Below are positions 18,016-27,243 of a stretch of DNA of 64,000 nucleotides, in pieces (the first letter of the stretch is position 1; every line of letters starts with the position of its first letter). The notes below the pieces were generated by a model. The model was given only the letters and a program-made list of their open reading frames with translations. It was not told the origin of the DNA and ran no database searches. Made by a program: the position numbers and the translations under genes. The stretch spans positions 1 through 64,000 of the forward strand of contig NZ_RQGH01000040.1 in assembly GCF_004769635.1 (NCBI RefSeq), in the 5' to 3' direction. Source of the DNA: Leptospira jelokensis (lineage in GTDB: Bacteria; Spirochaetota; Leptospiria; Leptospirales; Leptospiraceae).

Positions 18016-19182
18016 ATGTCCTCTCTAAAAAACTATATCTTCACTTCCGAGTCCGTATCCGAAGGACACCCAGACAAAGTCTGTGACCAAATTTCTGATG
18101 CCATTCTCGATGCGTATTTAGCCCAAGATCCCAAATCTCGTGTAGCTTGCGAAACTCTTGTCACAACAAACCTAGTTGTCATCGCCGGAGAAATCACAAG
18201 TAAAGGAAAAGTTGACACCCAAGAAATCGCTCGTGATGTGATTCGTAAAATTGGTTACAACGACATCAATATGTACTTTGATGCAGACTTCGCTGTGGTT
18301 TCCTCACATGTACACGCACAATCTCCAGACATTGCCCAAGGGGTAAATGAAGGGGAAGGTTTACACACAGAACAAGGTGCTGGTGACCAAGGTTTGATGT
18401 TCGGTTTTGCAATCGCAGAAACACCTGAATTAATGCCTGCTCCTTTGTATTACTCTCACAAGTTGCTCGAACATTTATCTGAACTTCGCCACACAAACAA
18501 AATTGAATGGCTTCGTCCTGATGCAAAATCACAAGTCACCATCCAATACGAAGATGGAAAACCAAAACGTGTTGATACAGTGGTAATCTCCACACAACAC
18601 AAACCTGGTGTGACTCATAAACAAATCGAAGAAGCAGTGATCGAAGAGTGTATCAAAAAAATGATACCTAAAGAACTTCTTGTTAACACTCGTTATTTCA
18701 TCAATCCAACTGGTAAGTTTGAAATCGGTGGCCCTCATGGTGATACTGGTCTTACAGGTCGTAAGATCATCGTTGATACTTACGGTGGAATGGGTCGTCA
18801 CGGTGGTGGTGCTTTCTCTGGAAAGGATCCATCTAAAGTGGACAGATCTGCTGCCTATATGGGTCGTTACATCGCGAAAAACGTTGTAGCAGCTGGTCTT
18901 GCTCATAAATGTGAAGTGCAACTTGCATATGCAATTGGTGTTGCTGAACCGGTATCGGTTCTTGTTGATACATTTGGTACGGGAACAATTTCTGATGAAG
19001 AAATTGCAAAACGAGTACTTGCAAATTTCAAACTCACTCCGAAAGGAATTGTGGATGGTTTGGATCTCCTTGGAAAAGGAAGAAAATACCAAGAAACTGC
19101 TGCTTACGGTCACTTCGGTAGAACAGGAAGTACATTCACTTGGGAAAAAACTGACAAAGCAGAAGCTTTAAAAAAAGGATAA
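18016..19182 (+). CDS. metK: S-adenosylmethionine synthetase
   Basis: This 388-aa enzyme condenses ATP and methionine to AdoMet. Visible signatures are '[25 protein letters not shown]', '[12 protein letters not shown]'-like '[12 protein letters not shown]', '[21 protein letters not shown]' and '[23 protein letters not shown]'. The length is normal and the domains complete. It sits between an LPLAT gene and a transketolase-half gene, 2 bp before the latter, in a co-directional run. No SAM riboswitch is visible upstream because the gene is internal to an operon. Confidence 0.97.
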   Translation: MSSLKNYIFTSESVSEGHPDKVCDQISDAILDAYLAQDPKSRVACETLVTTNLVVIAGEITSKGKVDTQEIARDVIRKIGYNDINMYFDADFAVVSSHVHAQSPDIAQGVNEGEGLHTEQGAGDQGLMFGFAIAETPELMPAPLYYSHKLLEHLSELRHTNKIEWLRPDAKSQVTIQYEDGKPKRVDTVVISTQHKPGVTHKQIEEAVIEECIKKMIPKELLVNTRYFINPTGKFEIGGPHGDTGLTGRKIIVDTYGGMGRHGGGAFSGKDPSKVDRSAAYMGRYIAKNVVAAGLAHKCEVQLAYAIGVAEPVSVLVDTFGTGTISDEEIAKRVLANFKLTPKGIVDGLDLLGKGRKYQETAAYGHFGRTGSTFTWEKTDKAEALKKG

Positions 19183-19184
19183 TC

Positions 19185-20150
19185 ATGGGAGCACCTAGCC
19201 AATCAACAGCGGACAAAAAAGCAACAAGAGATGCATACGGCGAAGCCTTAGTTGAGTTAGGTGCATCCAGACAAGATGTGGTGGTTTTAGATGCGGATCT
19301 TTCCGGATCCACTAAAACTGCTGACTTCAAAAAGAAATACCCTGAACGATTTTTTAACGTTGGTGTCGCAGAACAAAACTTAGTTGGTCATGCGGCAGGG
19401 CTTGCCTTATCTGGTTTTGTGCCATTTGCCTCCAGTTTTGCCATGTTTTTATCCGGCCGAGCATGGGAAGTGGTGCGAAATAGTGTCGTATACCCAAAGT
19501 TAAACGTAAAACTTGTTGCCTCTCATGGTGGGATCACTGTGGGTGAAGATGGTGCTTCTCACCAATGTATCGAAGATTTTGCCATTATGCGTGTCATTCC
19601 CGAAATGACTGTCATTTGTCCTTCGGACTTTAATGAAACGAAACAAGTGATCCATGCAATTGCTGACTACAAAGGACCTGTTTATGTAAGAGTGGGCCGT
19701 CCTGCCATTCCTGTGATCGAAAGAGAAAACTACAAATTCCAAATTGGGAAAGCAGAAGTGATTTCGGAAGGAAAAGACGTTTGTATCATTGCAAACGGTG
19801 TGATGGTCAACGAGGCCATGACGGCAGTGACCCTTCTCAAAGAAAAAGGGATCAATGCCACCCTTCTCAATATGGCAACCATCAAACCTTTGGACAAAGA
19901 AACCATAGTCGCCAAAGCAAAAGAATGTGGTGCAGTCGTGACTTGTGAAGAACACAATGTCATTGGTGGACTTGGTTCTGCCGTCTCGGAACTTTTATCA
20001 GAAGAATTCCCCGTACCAGTGATCAAAGTTGGGATGAAGGATAGTTTTGGAAAATCAGGAACTTGGAGTGGTTTACTCGATTATTTTGGTCTCCGTGCCA
20101 AAGATGTAGTTTCCCACGCGGAACTTGCCATTTCCAAAAAGAAAAAATAG
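19185..20150 (+). CDS. Transketolase, C-terminal subunit (Pyr + C-terminal domains)
   Basis: At 321 aa this covers only the second half of a transketolase: a pyrimidine-binding domain with catalytic Glu in [19 protein letters not shown] and a C-terminal domain with '[12 protein letters not shown]', '[19 protein letters not shown]'-like text and 'DSFGKSG'. The N-terminal pyrophosphate-binding half is not in this window, so the enzyme must be a split transketolase assembled from two genes. It transfers two-carbon units in the non-oxidative pentose phosphate pathway; a DXS-like activity is less likely. It starts 2 bp after metK. Confidence 0.88.
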   Translation: MGAPSQSTADKKATRDAYGEALVELGASRQDVVVLDADLSGSTKTADFKKKYPERFFNVGVAEQNLVGHAAGLALSGFVPFASSFAMFLSGRAWEVVRNSVVYPKLNVKLVASHGGITVGEDGASHQCIEDFAIMRVIPEMTVICPSDFNETKQVIHAIADYKGPVYVRVGRPAIPVIERENYKFQIGKAEVISEGKDVCIIANGVMVNEAMTAVTLLKEKGINATLLNMATIKPLDKETIVAKAKECGAVVTCEEHNVIGGLGSAVSELLSEEFPVPVIKVGMKDSFGKSGTWSGLLDYFGLRAKDVVSHAELAISKKKK

Positions 20151-20166
20151 GTTTAGGGCTTCGGTG

Positions 20167-20493
20167 ATGGCCAGTTCCGGAGCGTCTCAACCTACAATTT
20201 TAGAAGAAACTGAAATCAAACCCCACAAAGTAGGTGGCCCTTGGAAAGTCGTTTTGTGGGATGATGACCACCATACCTATGAGTATGTCATTGAGATGCT
20301 CATGGATGTTTGCCAAATGACTTGGGAAAAAGCCTTCCAACACGCCGTCGAAGTTGACACTCGTAAAAAAACCATCGTCTTTTCTGGAGAATTAGAACAC
20401 GCTGAATTCATCCACGAACGAATCTTAGGTTATGGACCCGACCCTCGGATGAGTTCATCAAAAGGATCCATGACAGCAACTTTGGAACAATGA
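20167..20493 (+). CDS. clpS: ClpS-like Clp protease adaptor, non-canonical
   Basis: Start taken at ATG 20167; upstream in-frame text is the tail region of the previous gene read in another frame. The core 'WKVVLWDDDHHTYEYVIEML' and 'EKAFQHAVEVDTRKKTIVFSG' align with ClpS (VVLxNDDxTPMEFV ... AVHxxGKA). Two specificity positions differ: Asn of NDD is Asp, and the His that binds the N-degron amino group is Asp64. ClpS delivers N-degron substrates to ClpA/ClpC; this variant probably has altered specificity. The C-terminus adds about 20 residues (GPDPRMSSSKGSMTATLEQ). Confidence 0.8.
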   Translation: MASSGASQPTILEETEIKPHKVGGPWKVVLWDDDHHTYEYVIEMLMDVCQMTWEKAFQHAVEVDTRKKTIVFSGELEHAEFIHERILGYGPDPRMSSSKGSMTATLEQ

Positions 20494-20561
20494 ATCTTTT
20501 CTAACGTAATTGGTTTTATGTTTCTGCTTTGGTTTCCCTCAATTCGCAAACACCAAAAGTT

Positions 20562-21440
20562 TTACATCTTACGTTCTAGGGCATAATTCCTTTCTGGAAC
20601 AAGAAGGGATGAAACCGATTCATTGGTATCAATTTTGATATTGGTGATTGGGTTGTAGGTATCTAACATGGTTTCCCCATCAACTATGAATTGGTAATGG
20701 TATTCACCAGGCAGGAGTTTTTTCTCTAATGTAAAAACTCCTTTCCTATCTTTTTTCAAAAAATCGTGTTCTGGGTTCCAATCGTTGAAATTCCCAACCA
20801 CTCGAACCACTTCGGCATGGGGTAAATAAATTTGGAATTTTACAGTGCGTAAGTCTCTTTCTTCGTTTTCAGAATCTTCTAAAACCATCGTTTTGGTCTG
20901 TCTGTCTGTGTCTTTGGATTCCAATACAAATCTTGAATAATAAGAACCAGATCCATCTTCCACCTTATCGAAGTTTTCTGGGTCATATGTGAGAAGGCCA
21001 TTCACCCTAAATTTATATTCATAAACAGGATCATCTTCATAATTCTCTTTGATTTGGTTAGGTTCGATGACGGTATAGTAAATCCCGTATTGGTTCCGTT
21101 TCATTTCGGCACATTCCCAATTGTTGAAACTACCACAAATTTCTACGGATTCATCTCTTAGGCCATTGTAGGTAAATAAAATTCCGCGGTGCATTAAATT
21201 CCCACTGGAAACATAAGATTCCACATCAAGATAACGGATGTAACGTGGAGCGATGTTTTTCTTTAAACTTTCCAGTTGCCAGAGGTAATACACTGTGTCC
21301 TGGTCTTCGGTTTCATCTGACATTTCCAGTTCACCTGAGGAAAAACTACCAATCCAATCCATCCCTTCGTCGGCAAAAATTCCAATACCGGTCAAAAAGA
21401 GTAAAATGAGGGCGATTCGGATGAATTTGGATTGCAACAT
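20562..21440 (-). CDS. Exported protein with two CBM48/AMPK-type glycogen-binding-like domains
   Basis: This is a 292-aa protein with a signal peptide (LILLFLTGIGIFA). Two E-set/CBM48-like modules follow. The first, about 85-170, has 'VEICGSFNNWE ... YEYKFRVNGLLTYDP'. The second, about 193-280, has 'VRVVGNFNDWNPEHDFL' and 'GEYHYQFIVDGETMLDTYNP'. Both show the signature (V-x-G-x-F-N-x-W ... YxYxFxVDG) of the AMPK beta/isoamylase N-terminal family that binds alpha-glucans. No catalytic domain is present. The role of an exported glucan-binding-like protein is unclear; the fold may bind another ligand. It is divergent from the large TPR gene. Confidence 0.78.
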   Translation of the reverse strand: MLQSKFIRIALILLFLTGIGIFADEGMDWIGSFSSGELEMSDETEDQDTVYYLWQLESLKKNIAPRYIRYLDVESYVSSGNLMHRGILFTYNGLRDESVEICGSFNNWECAEMKRNQYGIYYTVIEPNQIKENYEDDPVYEYKFRVNGLLTYDPENFDKVEDGSGSYYSRFVLESKDTDRQTKTMVLEDSENEERDLRTVKFQIYLPHAEVVRVVGNFNDWNPEHDFLKKDRKGVFTLEKKLLPGEYHYQFIVDGETMLDTYNPITNIKIDTNESVSSLLVPERNYALERKM

Positions 21441-21596
21441 GATTTGGTCGTCTCTAAAGTCCTTTGTCTTTATTTTCGGCAGGATTGAAAAAAGAGAGTG
21501 AAAGGTTTTTTTCTCTTAGAACGATCTGACATAATAAAAAAAATATTCTGTCATTTTCAGAAGGGGCCGATAATTCATTAGGAATAGACCTTCGCA

Positions 21597-24500
21597 ATGG
21601 CTGAGCCACAAGATAAATTGAGTCCGGAAGAAATCACACAAATCGAGACGATGTTTTCGGCTCTCAATAAAAATCCTATGTCCTCGGAAGAACTCAATCC
21701 GATGGCGAAGGTCCTACGCGAGAAACTCGGTTATACAAATCCTTTTTCCGGATCCGAGGGACAAGAACCCTCTGATGAGGAAACAAACGATGCCCTCCCC
21801 GATGATTTCGGTGGGGATGACGAAGGCCAAACAGACAACGCGGATCCATTTGCCGGCTTAGACGATGATGATGATTTTGGCCCACCTAAACTTTCTAGTT
21901 CCCAACCAGAAGAAGATGATGGCATCGATTTAGATGAACTATTAGGGGAAGATACCCCAAAACCAAAAGAACCAACTTTAGAGGAACCTTCCGATTTTGA
22001 TGATTTCGGAATGGATGCACCGGCCGAAGACCTCTCAAACGAGGAGGACCCGTTTGCACCGGCTAAGGAAGCAGAAGGAGCTGATCCTTTTGCAAATCTT
22101 GATTCTCCAAGTGACACAGGCACAGAAGCCAGTGATGATCCATTTGCCAATTTAGATGCCATAGATGAAGCTCCCATTGAGGAGACAAAGCCAACTGAGT
22201 TTGGTGATGATCCATTTGCGAATTTAGGAGGAGATGACGACTCTACTCCTAAAACTACCGACGAAGACTTGTTTGCTGGTTTTGATACTGGTGCAGATGA
22301 AACAGAGGCAACGTCTGATGATTTTGATTTTGGATCGGGAACGGAAACTCCGGCAGGAGATGATCCCTTTGCCGATATGGGATCCACTCCCACAGATTCT
22401 GATCCTGGTGCAGGATTTGGGGATGACCCATTTGCAAGTTTAGACACTCCTTCTTCTAGCGTCGGAGGTGGTGATGATCCATTTGGAGATCTTTCCACAC
22501 CTTCCTCAACCGGTGAATCTTCGTTTGGTGATGATCCTTTTGCGGATATGGGATCAACTGCCCCAAGTTCAGGCTCTGATACTGGGTTTGGCGATGATCC
22601 ATTCGGAAGTATGGATTCACCTGCCGAACCATCGAGGGAGCAAGAACCTGCTGACATCGGCGGTGGATTCGATGACCCGTTTGGCGACCTTGGTGTGGGC
22701 ATGGAACCACCAAGCCTTGATGACGATCTTGCTGCACCTTCCTTTGATGACTTGGCACCTTCTATTGATGATATGCCAGTTTCTTCCATGGACGACTTCG
22801 GTGGAAATGATGAAGGACCTGGTGGGTTTGAAGAAGACCTCATGTCTCTTGGCAAAGAGGATGAACCAGATGAATCTCTCGAAGCAAATTTAACGGATGA
22901 AGAGCTCGCAGTCATCCAATCTGAATTACTTCGTTACCCTCCGAAATTACGAAGGACAATCATTGATACGATTGTTAACCAAAGGATTCCTGTTCGGAAC
23001 CAAAAAGAAATCATCGAGCTCATCAAGGCCCAACAAAAACCTGAAGACATTGCGAGTTTCTTAAGTGGACTACTTGGTGAAAGAGTTGAACTCAGTGATT
23101 CCAGTGGAAAGTTTGCGGCAGATGGTGTTCCCATCATTGCGAGTAAAGATGCTTACACCAAAGAAGGAGCAGCTCGTAAACGTGAGTTAATCAGAAGGAC
23201 CATTTTATCTTCTGCCGCCGCTATCTTTTTGGTATTTGGAATTGTGACTTTATGGAAGTATGTGATTGTTCCATACCGAGCCAAAGCCCAATACGCACTT
23301 GGCCTTGAAAAAATCGAAGAATATAGTTATGAAACTGATGCCTTAGAAAAGAAAAAATTACTTGCTGATGCAGAAAATTATTTCATCAAAGGGGAAGAAA
23401 TATTCCCACATAACTTAGAGTTTCTCAATAAATATTGTACAGCATATACCAAAGCCGGACTTTACGAACGTGCCTTTGAAAAATGTTTTGGGAAAGTTGA
23501 ACCTGATTTTGGTTACGAACCAGAAGACAAAGAACACAAACGAGCTTGGGAAAACCGAAAAGAAGTACCAAACATTAGTTTTGCGAAAAAAACAGAATGG
23601 AATGACGCTGGTGTAGAAACCGCAGGGCGTCGTCCACTTCCCGAACTTGCATTTTACCTAACGTCCCAAGACAAAGTACCAAGAAAGGTATTAAAAGCGG
23701 GAGCCTACATCGCATCTCGTCTCAAATACAATGTCCATGACATTGATACCTACATTGCACTTGGAACCTTCCATTCGTTCCATAGAAAAGATTTTATCGA
23801 AGTCCCTTCTGGTAGTAATCGCAAAAAATACAAAAACGATCACCTTGCCATTGAATACTTCAAACGTGTTTTTACGGATGGCGGAGACCCTGACAATGTA
23901 GATGCAATTGCCGGTATTGCAAAAATTTTCTACAACAAACAAGAGTTTGGAACAGCTGTTAAATACTATAATGATATCATTGAAAAGTATCCAAAAAATC
24001 CAATTGGCCACGGTGGGATTTTATCTACTTATATCGAAATGTGGAAACGTGATAAAAATCCACAGTATGTCTTAAACCACCATAGACAGGTACGAAATGC
24101 TTTAAACATTGAGGATGAACTTTCTCTTTTTGTATTGGCAAAACTTGCATCTTTCTATATTGATTTGGATTCGGAAGAAGTAAGAATCAAATACAACATC
24201 AACCCTGAAGACCAAGTCACAGGTATGGAAATTGATGATAACGTAGAATACCTTTTGAACATTGCCTATGGCAAAGATGGTGGATCAAAGTTTGCTGAAG
24301 GTTATTACCAAAGAGCTCGTTTTTATTTTAAAAAGGAAGAAGCAGCTCGTGCCTTAAAACAATTAGAACTTGCTTCCACGTACGATATTAGGCATTATTT
24401 GGCTGTTTTACTCATGGCGGAGTACTACATCCAAACAGAAAATTATGATGAAGCAGTGAAATTGTTACGTGAGTCTGATGATCGATACCAAAACTATAGA

Positions 24501-25274
24501 GATCGATTGGGAGAAAGAGATGAGGATGAAACCTTACTCGAAGGAAGCCCAGGTAGGATTTCTTTTAACCTTGGTAAAATCCAATTTTTGGAAGCAGCAG
24601 GAATCAACAAAACAGACAATATACGAGAGTTCCCTGGCAAAAAAATCTATCCAGAACGAAGCATTGGAACACTTTCTTATGAAGAAAAGGAAAGGAGAAA
24701 TGGTCTCTTCATGGCACGCGAATCATTCCTTGCTGCCCTTGATCGTGATATCACAAAGGATCCAAAAATTGTAAGAGAATGTTATTATTACTTAGGTTGG
24801 ATTGATTACAACCACGGAGATTTTGCACAAAGTTTGGATTTTTGGGCAGAGTTACCGGAAGAAGATATTTACAATAACCCTACCTTATTGTTTGGAAAGG
24901 GAAATGCATTTTATTATACAAGACAATACAATGCAGCACTCGGCAACTATCTCAAGTTAAAGGATGATTTTGAACTTAAAGAACAAAGTTTAGGTAGAAT
25001 TGACACAGAAAACTCAGATCACAGAGAAGTTTATGAAACCTTAACTGCACTTTATAATAATATAGGTGCCGTTTACGAGAAAAAACAAGATACCATTAAT
25101 GCTTTAAAATACTATTGGAAAGCAATGGAAACAGCACGAAAAATTGGATCAGTTAGTGAGATTGCAAACTCTAATAAAGACTTGGTGTTTGCACGTGCGA
25201 AATTAGATAGGGAACCACTGCTTGAGGATTGGCTTGCACCAACACTTGACAGGTTGGCACAAATCAAAAAGTAA
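21597..25274 (+). CDS. Large acidic-repeat, single-span, TPR protein (candidate FlcA-like flagellar collar protein)
   Basis: This is a 1225-aa protein. Residues about 1-60 form a helical segment; about 60-430 is acidic and low-complexity, with a dozen DDPFA-type repeats. Residues about 430-510 form a conserved-looking helical bundle (LTDEELAVIQSELLRYPPKL). A single membrane span lies at about 533-555 (ILSSAAAIFLVFGIVTLW). The rest, to 1225, is TPR-like helical hairpins. With no signal peptide the N-terminus should be cytoplasmic and the TPR array periplasmic. The Borrelia collar protein FlcA (BB0326) is also a large membrane-anchored TPR protein, so a flagellar-collar role is inference from architecture only. 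Confidence 0.65.
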   Translation: MAEPQDKLSPEEITQIETMFSALNKNPMSSEELNPMAKVLREKLGYTNPFSGSEGQEPSDEETNDALPDDFGGDDEGQTDNADPFAGLDDDDDFGPPKLSSSQPEEDDGIDLDELLGEDTPKPKEPTLEEPSDFDDFGMDAPAEDLSNEEDPFAPAKEAEGADPFANLDSPSDTGTEASDDPFANLDAIDEAPIEETKPTEFGDDPFANLGGDDDSTPKTTDEDLFAGFDTGADETEATSDDFDFGSGTETPAGDDPFADMGSTPTDSDPGAGFGDDPFASLDTPSSSVGGGDDPFGDLSTPSSTGESSFGDDPFADMGSTAPSSGSDTGFGDDPFGSMDSPAEPSREQEPADIGGGFDDPFGDLGVGMEPPSLDDDLAAPSFDDLAPSIDDMPVSSMDDFGGNDEGPGGFEEDLMSLGKEDEPDESLEANLTDEELAVIQSELLRYPPKLRRTIIDTIVNQRIPVRNQKEIIELIKAQQKPEDIASFLSGLLGERVELSDSSGKFAADGVPIIASKDAYTKEGAARKRELIRRTILSSAAAIFLVFGIVTLWKYVIVPYRAKAQYALGLEKIEEYSYETDALEKKKLLADAENYFIKGEEIFPHNLEFLNKYCTAYTKAGLYERAFEKCFGKVEPDFGYEPEDKEHKRAWENRKEVPNISFAKKTEWNDAGVETAGRRPLPELAFYLTSQDKVPRKVLKAGAYIASRLKYNVHDIDTYIALGTFHSFHRKDFIEVPSGSNRKKYKNDHLAIEYFKRVFTDGGDPDNVDAIAGIAKIFYNKQEFGTAVKYYNDIIEKYPKNPIGHGGILSTYIEMWKRDKNPQYVLNHHRQVRNALNIEDELSLFVLAKLASFYIDLDSEEVRIKYNINPEDQVTGMEIDDNVEYLLNIAYGKDGGSKFAEGYYQRARFYFKKEEAARALKQLELASTYDIRHYLAVLLMAEYYIQTENYDEAVKLLRESDDRYQNYRDRLGERDEDETLLEGSPGRISFNLGKIQFLEAAGINKTDNIREFPGKKIYPERSIGTLSYEEKERRNGLFMARESFLAALDRDITKDPKIVRECYYYLGWIDYNHGDFAQSLDFWAELPEEDIYNNPTLLFGKGNAFYYTRQYNAALGNYLKLKDDFELKEQSLGRIDTENSDHREVYETLTALYNNIGAVYEKKQDTINALKYYWKAMETARKIGSVSEIANSNKDLVFARAKLDREPLLEDWLAPTLDRLAQIKK
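21838..22695 (+). repeat. Coding repeat: twelve D-D/E-P-F-[AG]-x-[LM] motifs
   Basis: Within the TPR protein, the motif recurs twelve times at irregular spacing of about 15-30 residues: ADPFAGL, EDPFAPA, ADPFANL, DDPFANL (twice), EDLFAGF, DDPFADM (twice), DDPFASL, DDPFGDL (twice, in different contexts) and DDPFGSM. Linkers are rich in Asp, Glu, Ser, Thr and Gly. The pattern is that of repeated short binding motifs on a disordered tether. Confidence 0.85.
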
Positions 25275-25281
25275 AATCTAG

Positions 25282-26091
25282 TTATTTGCGAAATCTTTCG
25301 CGAATGCCAAGTAAAAAAAAGTAAAAAGTTTCCCACATACGTCGGATACGATACGGTCTTGCGATGATTCTCCATAACCAAATAAGACCACGTTCCTTAA
25401 ACCATTCAGGGGCTTTTTTGTCAGCACCAGATAACATGTCTAAGGCGCCACCCACACCAATCACAACAGCTTTACCGAAGTAACCCGTATTGTTTTCGAT
25501 CCAAATTTCTTGTTCTGGAAAGTCCATCGCAAGAAAGATAATGTCTGGTCCTGTTTTACGAATCGCTTCTTTCACTCGCATCTCACGTTGTCGGTCTAGA
25601 TGGCCAGCGTGCCTACCAACGATTCGAACCTTTGGAAAGTGCCGTGTAAGATTAAAATAAATACGTTCTACGATTTCGTCTTTTGCACCAAAGATAAATG
25701 CTGTGAATTCTTTGAGTTCGGCAAGTCGAATGAGATCCATCATAACGGCAATAGGAGTTACACGTTCTTTCAAACGGCCTTTTGTCATCCAACCGATCCC
25801 CGCACCTTCTACCAAAATGGTGCCAGCTTTTTCTGCAATGCGGTGGAGCGTTTTTTTAGGACGCATCCTCATCAGTTTGATGGGATCCAAAAATAAAACA
25901 TGGTGCATGCCTTCTTTTTTCTCAAGCACGCGAAAGAGTTTGGCAATCGCTTCGTCCGTTGTGACGTTATCGATCGGAATTCCCAATACATTTAAGGTCT
26001 CCAATTTGGAAACATCGATATTTTGGTACTCGAGTAGTATATCCCTTTCGTCTTTTGAGGAATTGTGAACGATTTCGCTCAATTGCTTCAT
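25282..26091 (-). CDS. WecG/TagA/CpsF family glycosyltransferase
   Basis: This is a 269-aa protein. Family hallmarks are 'LNVLGIPIDNVTTDEAI', 'VLFLDPIKLMRMR' (in place of the usual TPN), 'VEGAGIGWMTK' (usual ADG-G), 'FGAKDEIVERI', 'GRHAGHLD', 'PDIIFLAMDFPEQEIWI' (usual L-V-x-GxPxQE) and 'GVGGALDMLSGADKKAPEW'. A basic C-terminus 'GLIWLWRIIARPYRIRR' matches the membrane-associating tail. The family transfers ManNAc(A) or related sugars to lipid-linked acceptors. The variant TPN and ADG motifs suggest a different donor sugar. It is convergent with the TPR gene, 7 bp apart. Confidence 0.88.
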   Translation of the reverse strand: MKQLSEIVHNSSKDERDILLEYQNIDVSKLETLNVLGIPIDNVTTDEAIAKLFRVLEKKEGMHHVLFLDPIKLMRMRPKKTLHRIAEKAGTILVEGAGIGWMTKGRLKERVTPIAVMMDLIRLAELKEFTAFIFGAKDEIVERIYFNLTRHFPKVRIVGRHAGHLDRQREMRVKEAIRKTGPDIIFLAMDFPEQEIWIENNTGYFGKAVVIGVGGALDMLSGADKKAPEWFKERGLIWLWRIIARPYRIRRMWETFYFFLLGIRERFRK

Positions 26092-26217
26092 GTAGCCAGG
26101 TTTTCCTTTCCTATCTAAAGCATTATGTCCAGTACCCTGTCTTGTCGCCTCTAAATTTTTAAAAACTTTCGTTTTTTCACTTGGATTGGAACGAAGAGAA
26201 CGAGAAAAAGTATCAAA

Positions 26218-27243
26218 ATGTTTTTACGATATCGTTTTCTCCTTTTGGCCCTCTTCCTTCTCTCAAGCGCAAGTTATGCGGAAAAAATTTCCATATTTGG
26301 AACCATTCAAAATGGTACGACAAAAGGATTGGGAAAGGCAGACTCCATCCGGATGTTGGCTTTACAAGGTGCGATGGTGCCTCTTTCTGAAATAGGCCCT
26401 CAAAACGGAAAATTTCGATTTCCCGAGATGGATTTGCCGGAAGGGGCACCGATACTTTTGCAAATCCAATACCAAGGCGTAAATTATAATAAAATGATCC
26501 CGCCAACCACACAGTTTCGTACTTCTCCTCAAGAGGTGACAGTGTATGATACTGGTGCAAATCGTAAACAAATCGCCATCAAAAGTTTAATGCAGGTTAT
26601 GCGAGAGAAAAAAGGCCTTCGTGTTTTTAAATTATTCCTGATTGATAACGTAAGTAATCCTCCTAAATCTTATGATCCGAAGGCTGGAGCTTTGGAGTAT
26701 TCTGTAGCAAAAGAGGCAACGGAAATCATGGCACAACTCCAACAACCTGGGAGTAAAATGGCGATACCATTGGGAGTCCCAGAAGGGCCAAATGGAGGAA
26801 GGATTCTTGACCGCGCCGTATTACCAGGAAGTTCCGAATTACAAGTTTCCTATTTGATTCCGAATTCTGAAGTAAGTTTCAGCGAACGAATGTTAATTGA
26901 GTCGGAAAATGGTAAATATCCAATTTTTGTGAAACCACAAGATATGGAAGTGATCACAAATGAAAAAACTCCTGTAGTGAAACTCGAAAAAGATGTTCCG
27001 AAAGGCCTTAGTGCCTATGTTCTAAACACTCTTGAATTTGGTACTTCGGTTGAGTTCCAATTTAAAGGAGGGAAGGCACTTCCTTCGATGGCCAATTCTC
27101 CGAATCCAGAAATTTGGAATGGATCCATATTAACAAGTTGGGACCTATCGGTTTTTGCTGTCATTGGATTTTTGGGACTTCTATTCACACTCTCATTTAT
27201 TTTTGTCTATCGCAAACAAACAGAAAGGAAAAACAATTTATGA
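26218..27243 (+). CDS. Exported, C-terminally membrane-anchored protein of unknown function
   Basis: This is a 341-aa protein with a clear signal peptide (FLLLALFLLSSASYA) and a C-terminal span at about 310-332 (FAVIGFLGLLFTLSFIFVY) followed by a basic tail, so the bulk is periplasmic. The N-terminal part 'ISIFGTIQNGTTKGLGKADSI' and 'GKFRFPEMDLPEGAPILLQI' resembles a carboxypeptidase-regulatory-like beta-sandwich. Residues about 200-300 form a second beta-rich region. It overlaps the MFS gene by 4 bp (ATGA), implying coupled expression. Confidence 0.65.
   Translation: MFLRYRFLLLALFLLSSASYAEKISIFGTIQNGTTKGLGKADSIRMLALQGAMVPLSEIGPQNGKFRFPEMDLPEGAPILLQIQYQGVNYNKMIPPTTQFRTSPQEVTVYDTGANRKQIAIKSLMQVMREKKGLRVFKLFLIDNVSNPPKSYDPKAGALEYSVAKEATEIMAQLQQPGSKMAIPLGVPEGPNGGRILDRAVLPGSSELQVSYLIPNSEVSFSERMLIESENGKYPIFVKPQDMEVITNEKTPVVKLEKDVPKGLSAYVLNTLEFGTSVEFQFKGGKALPSMANSPNPEIWNGSILTSWDLSVFAVIGFLGLLFTLSFIFVYRKQTERKNNL

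Noticed and set aside
18529..19113. A 194-codon open frame opposite metK
   Set aside because: metK is unmistakable; the antisense frame is rich in Ser/Cys/His/Phe as expected from reverse-reading.
21731..22915. A 394-codon open frame on the minus strand
   Set aside because: It is the antisense of the acidic repeat region. Its Ser/Pro/Gly-rich low-complexity content follows from the repeats' codon pattern, and no start context is seen.
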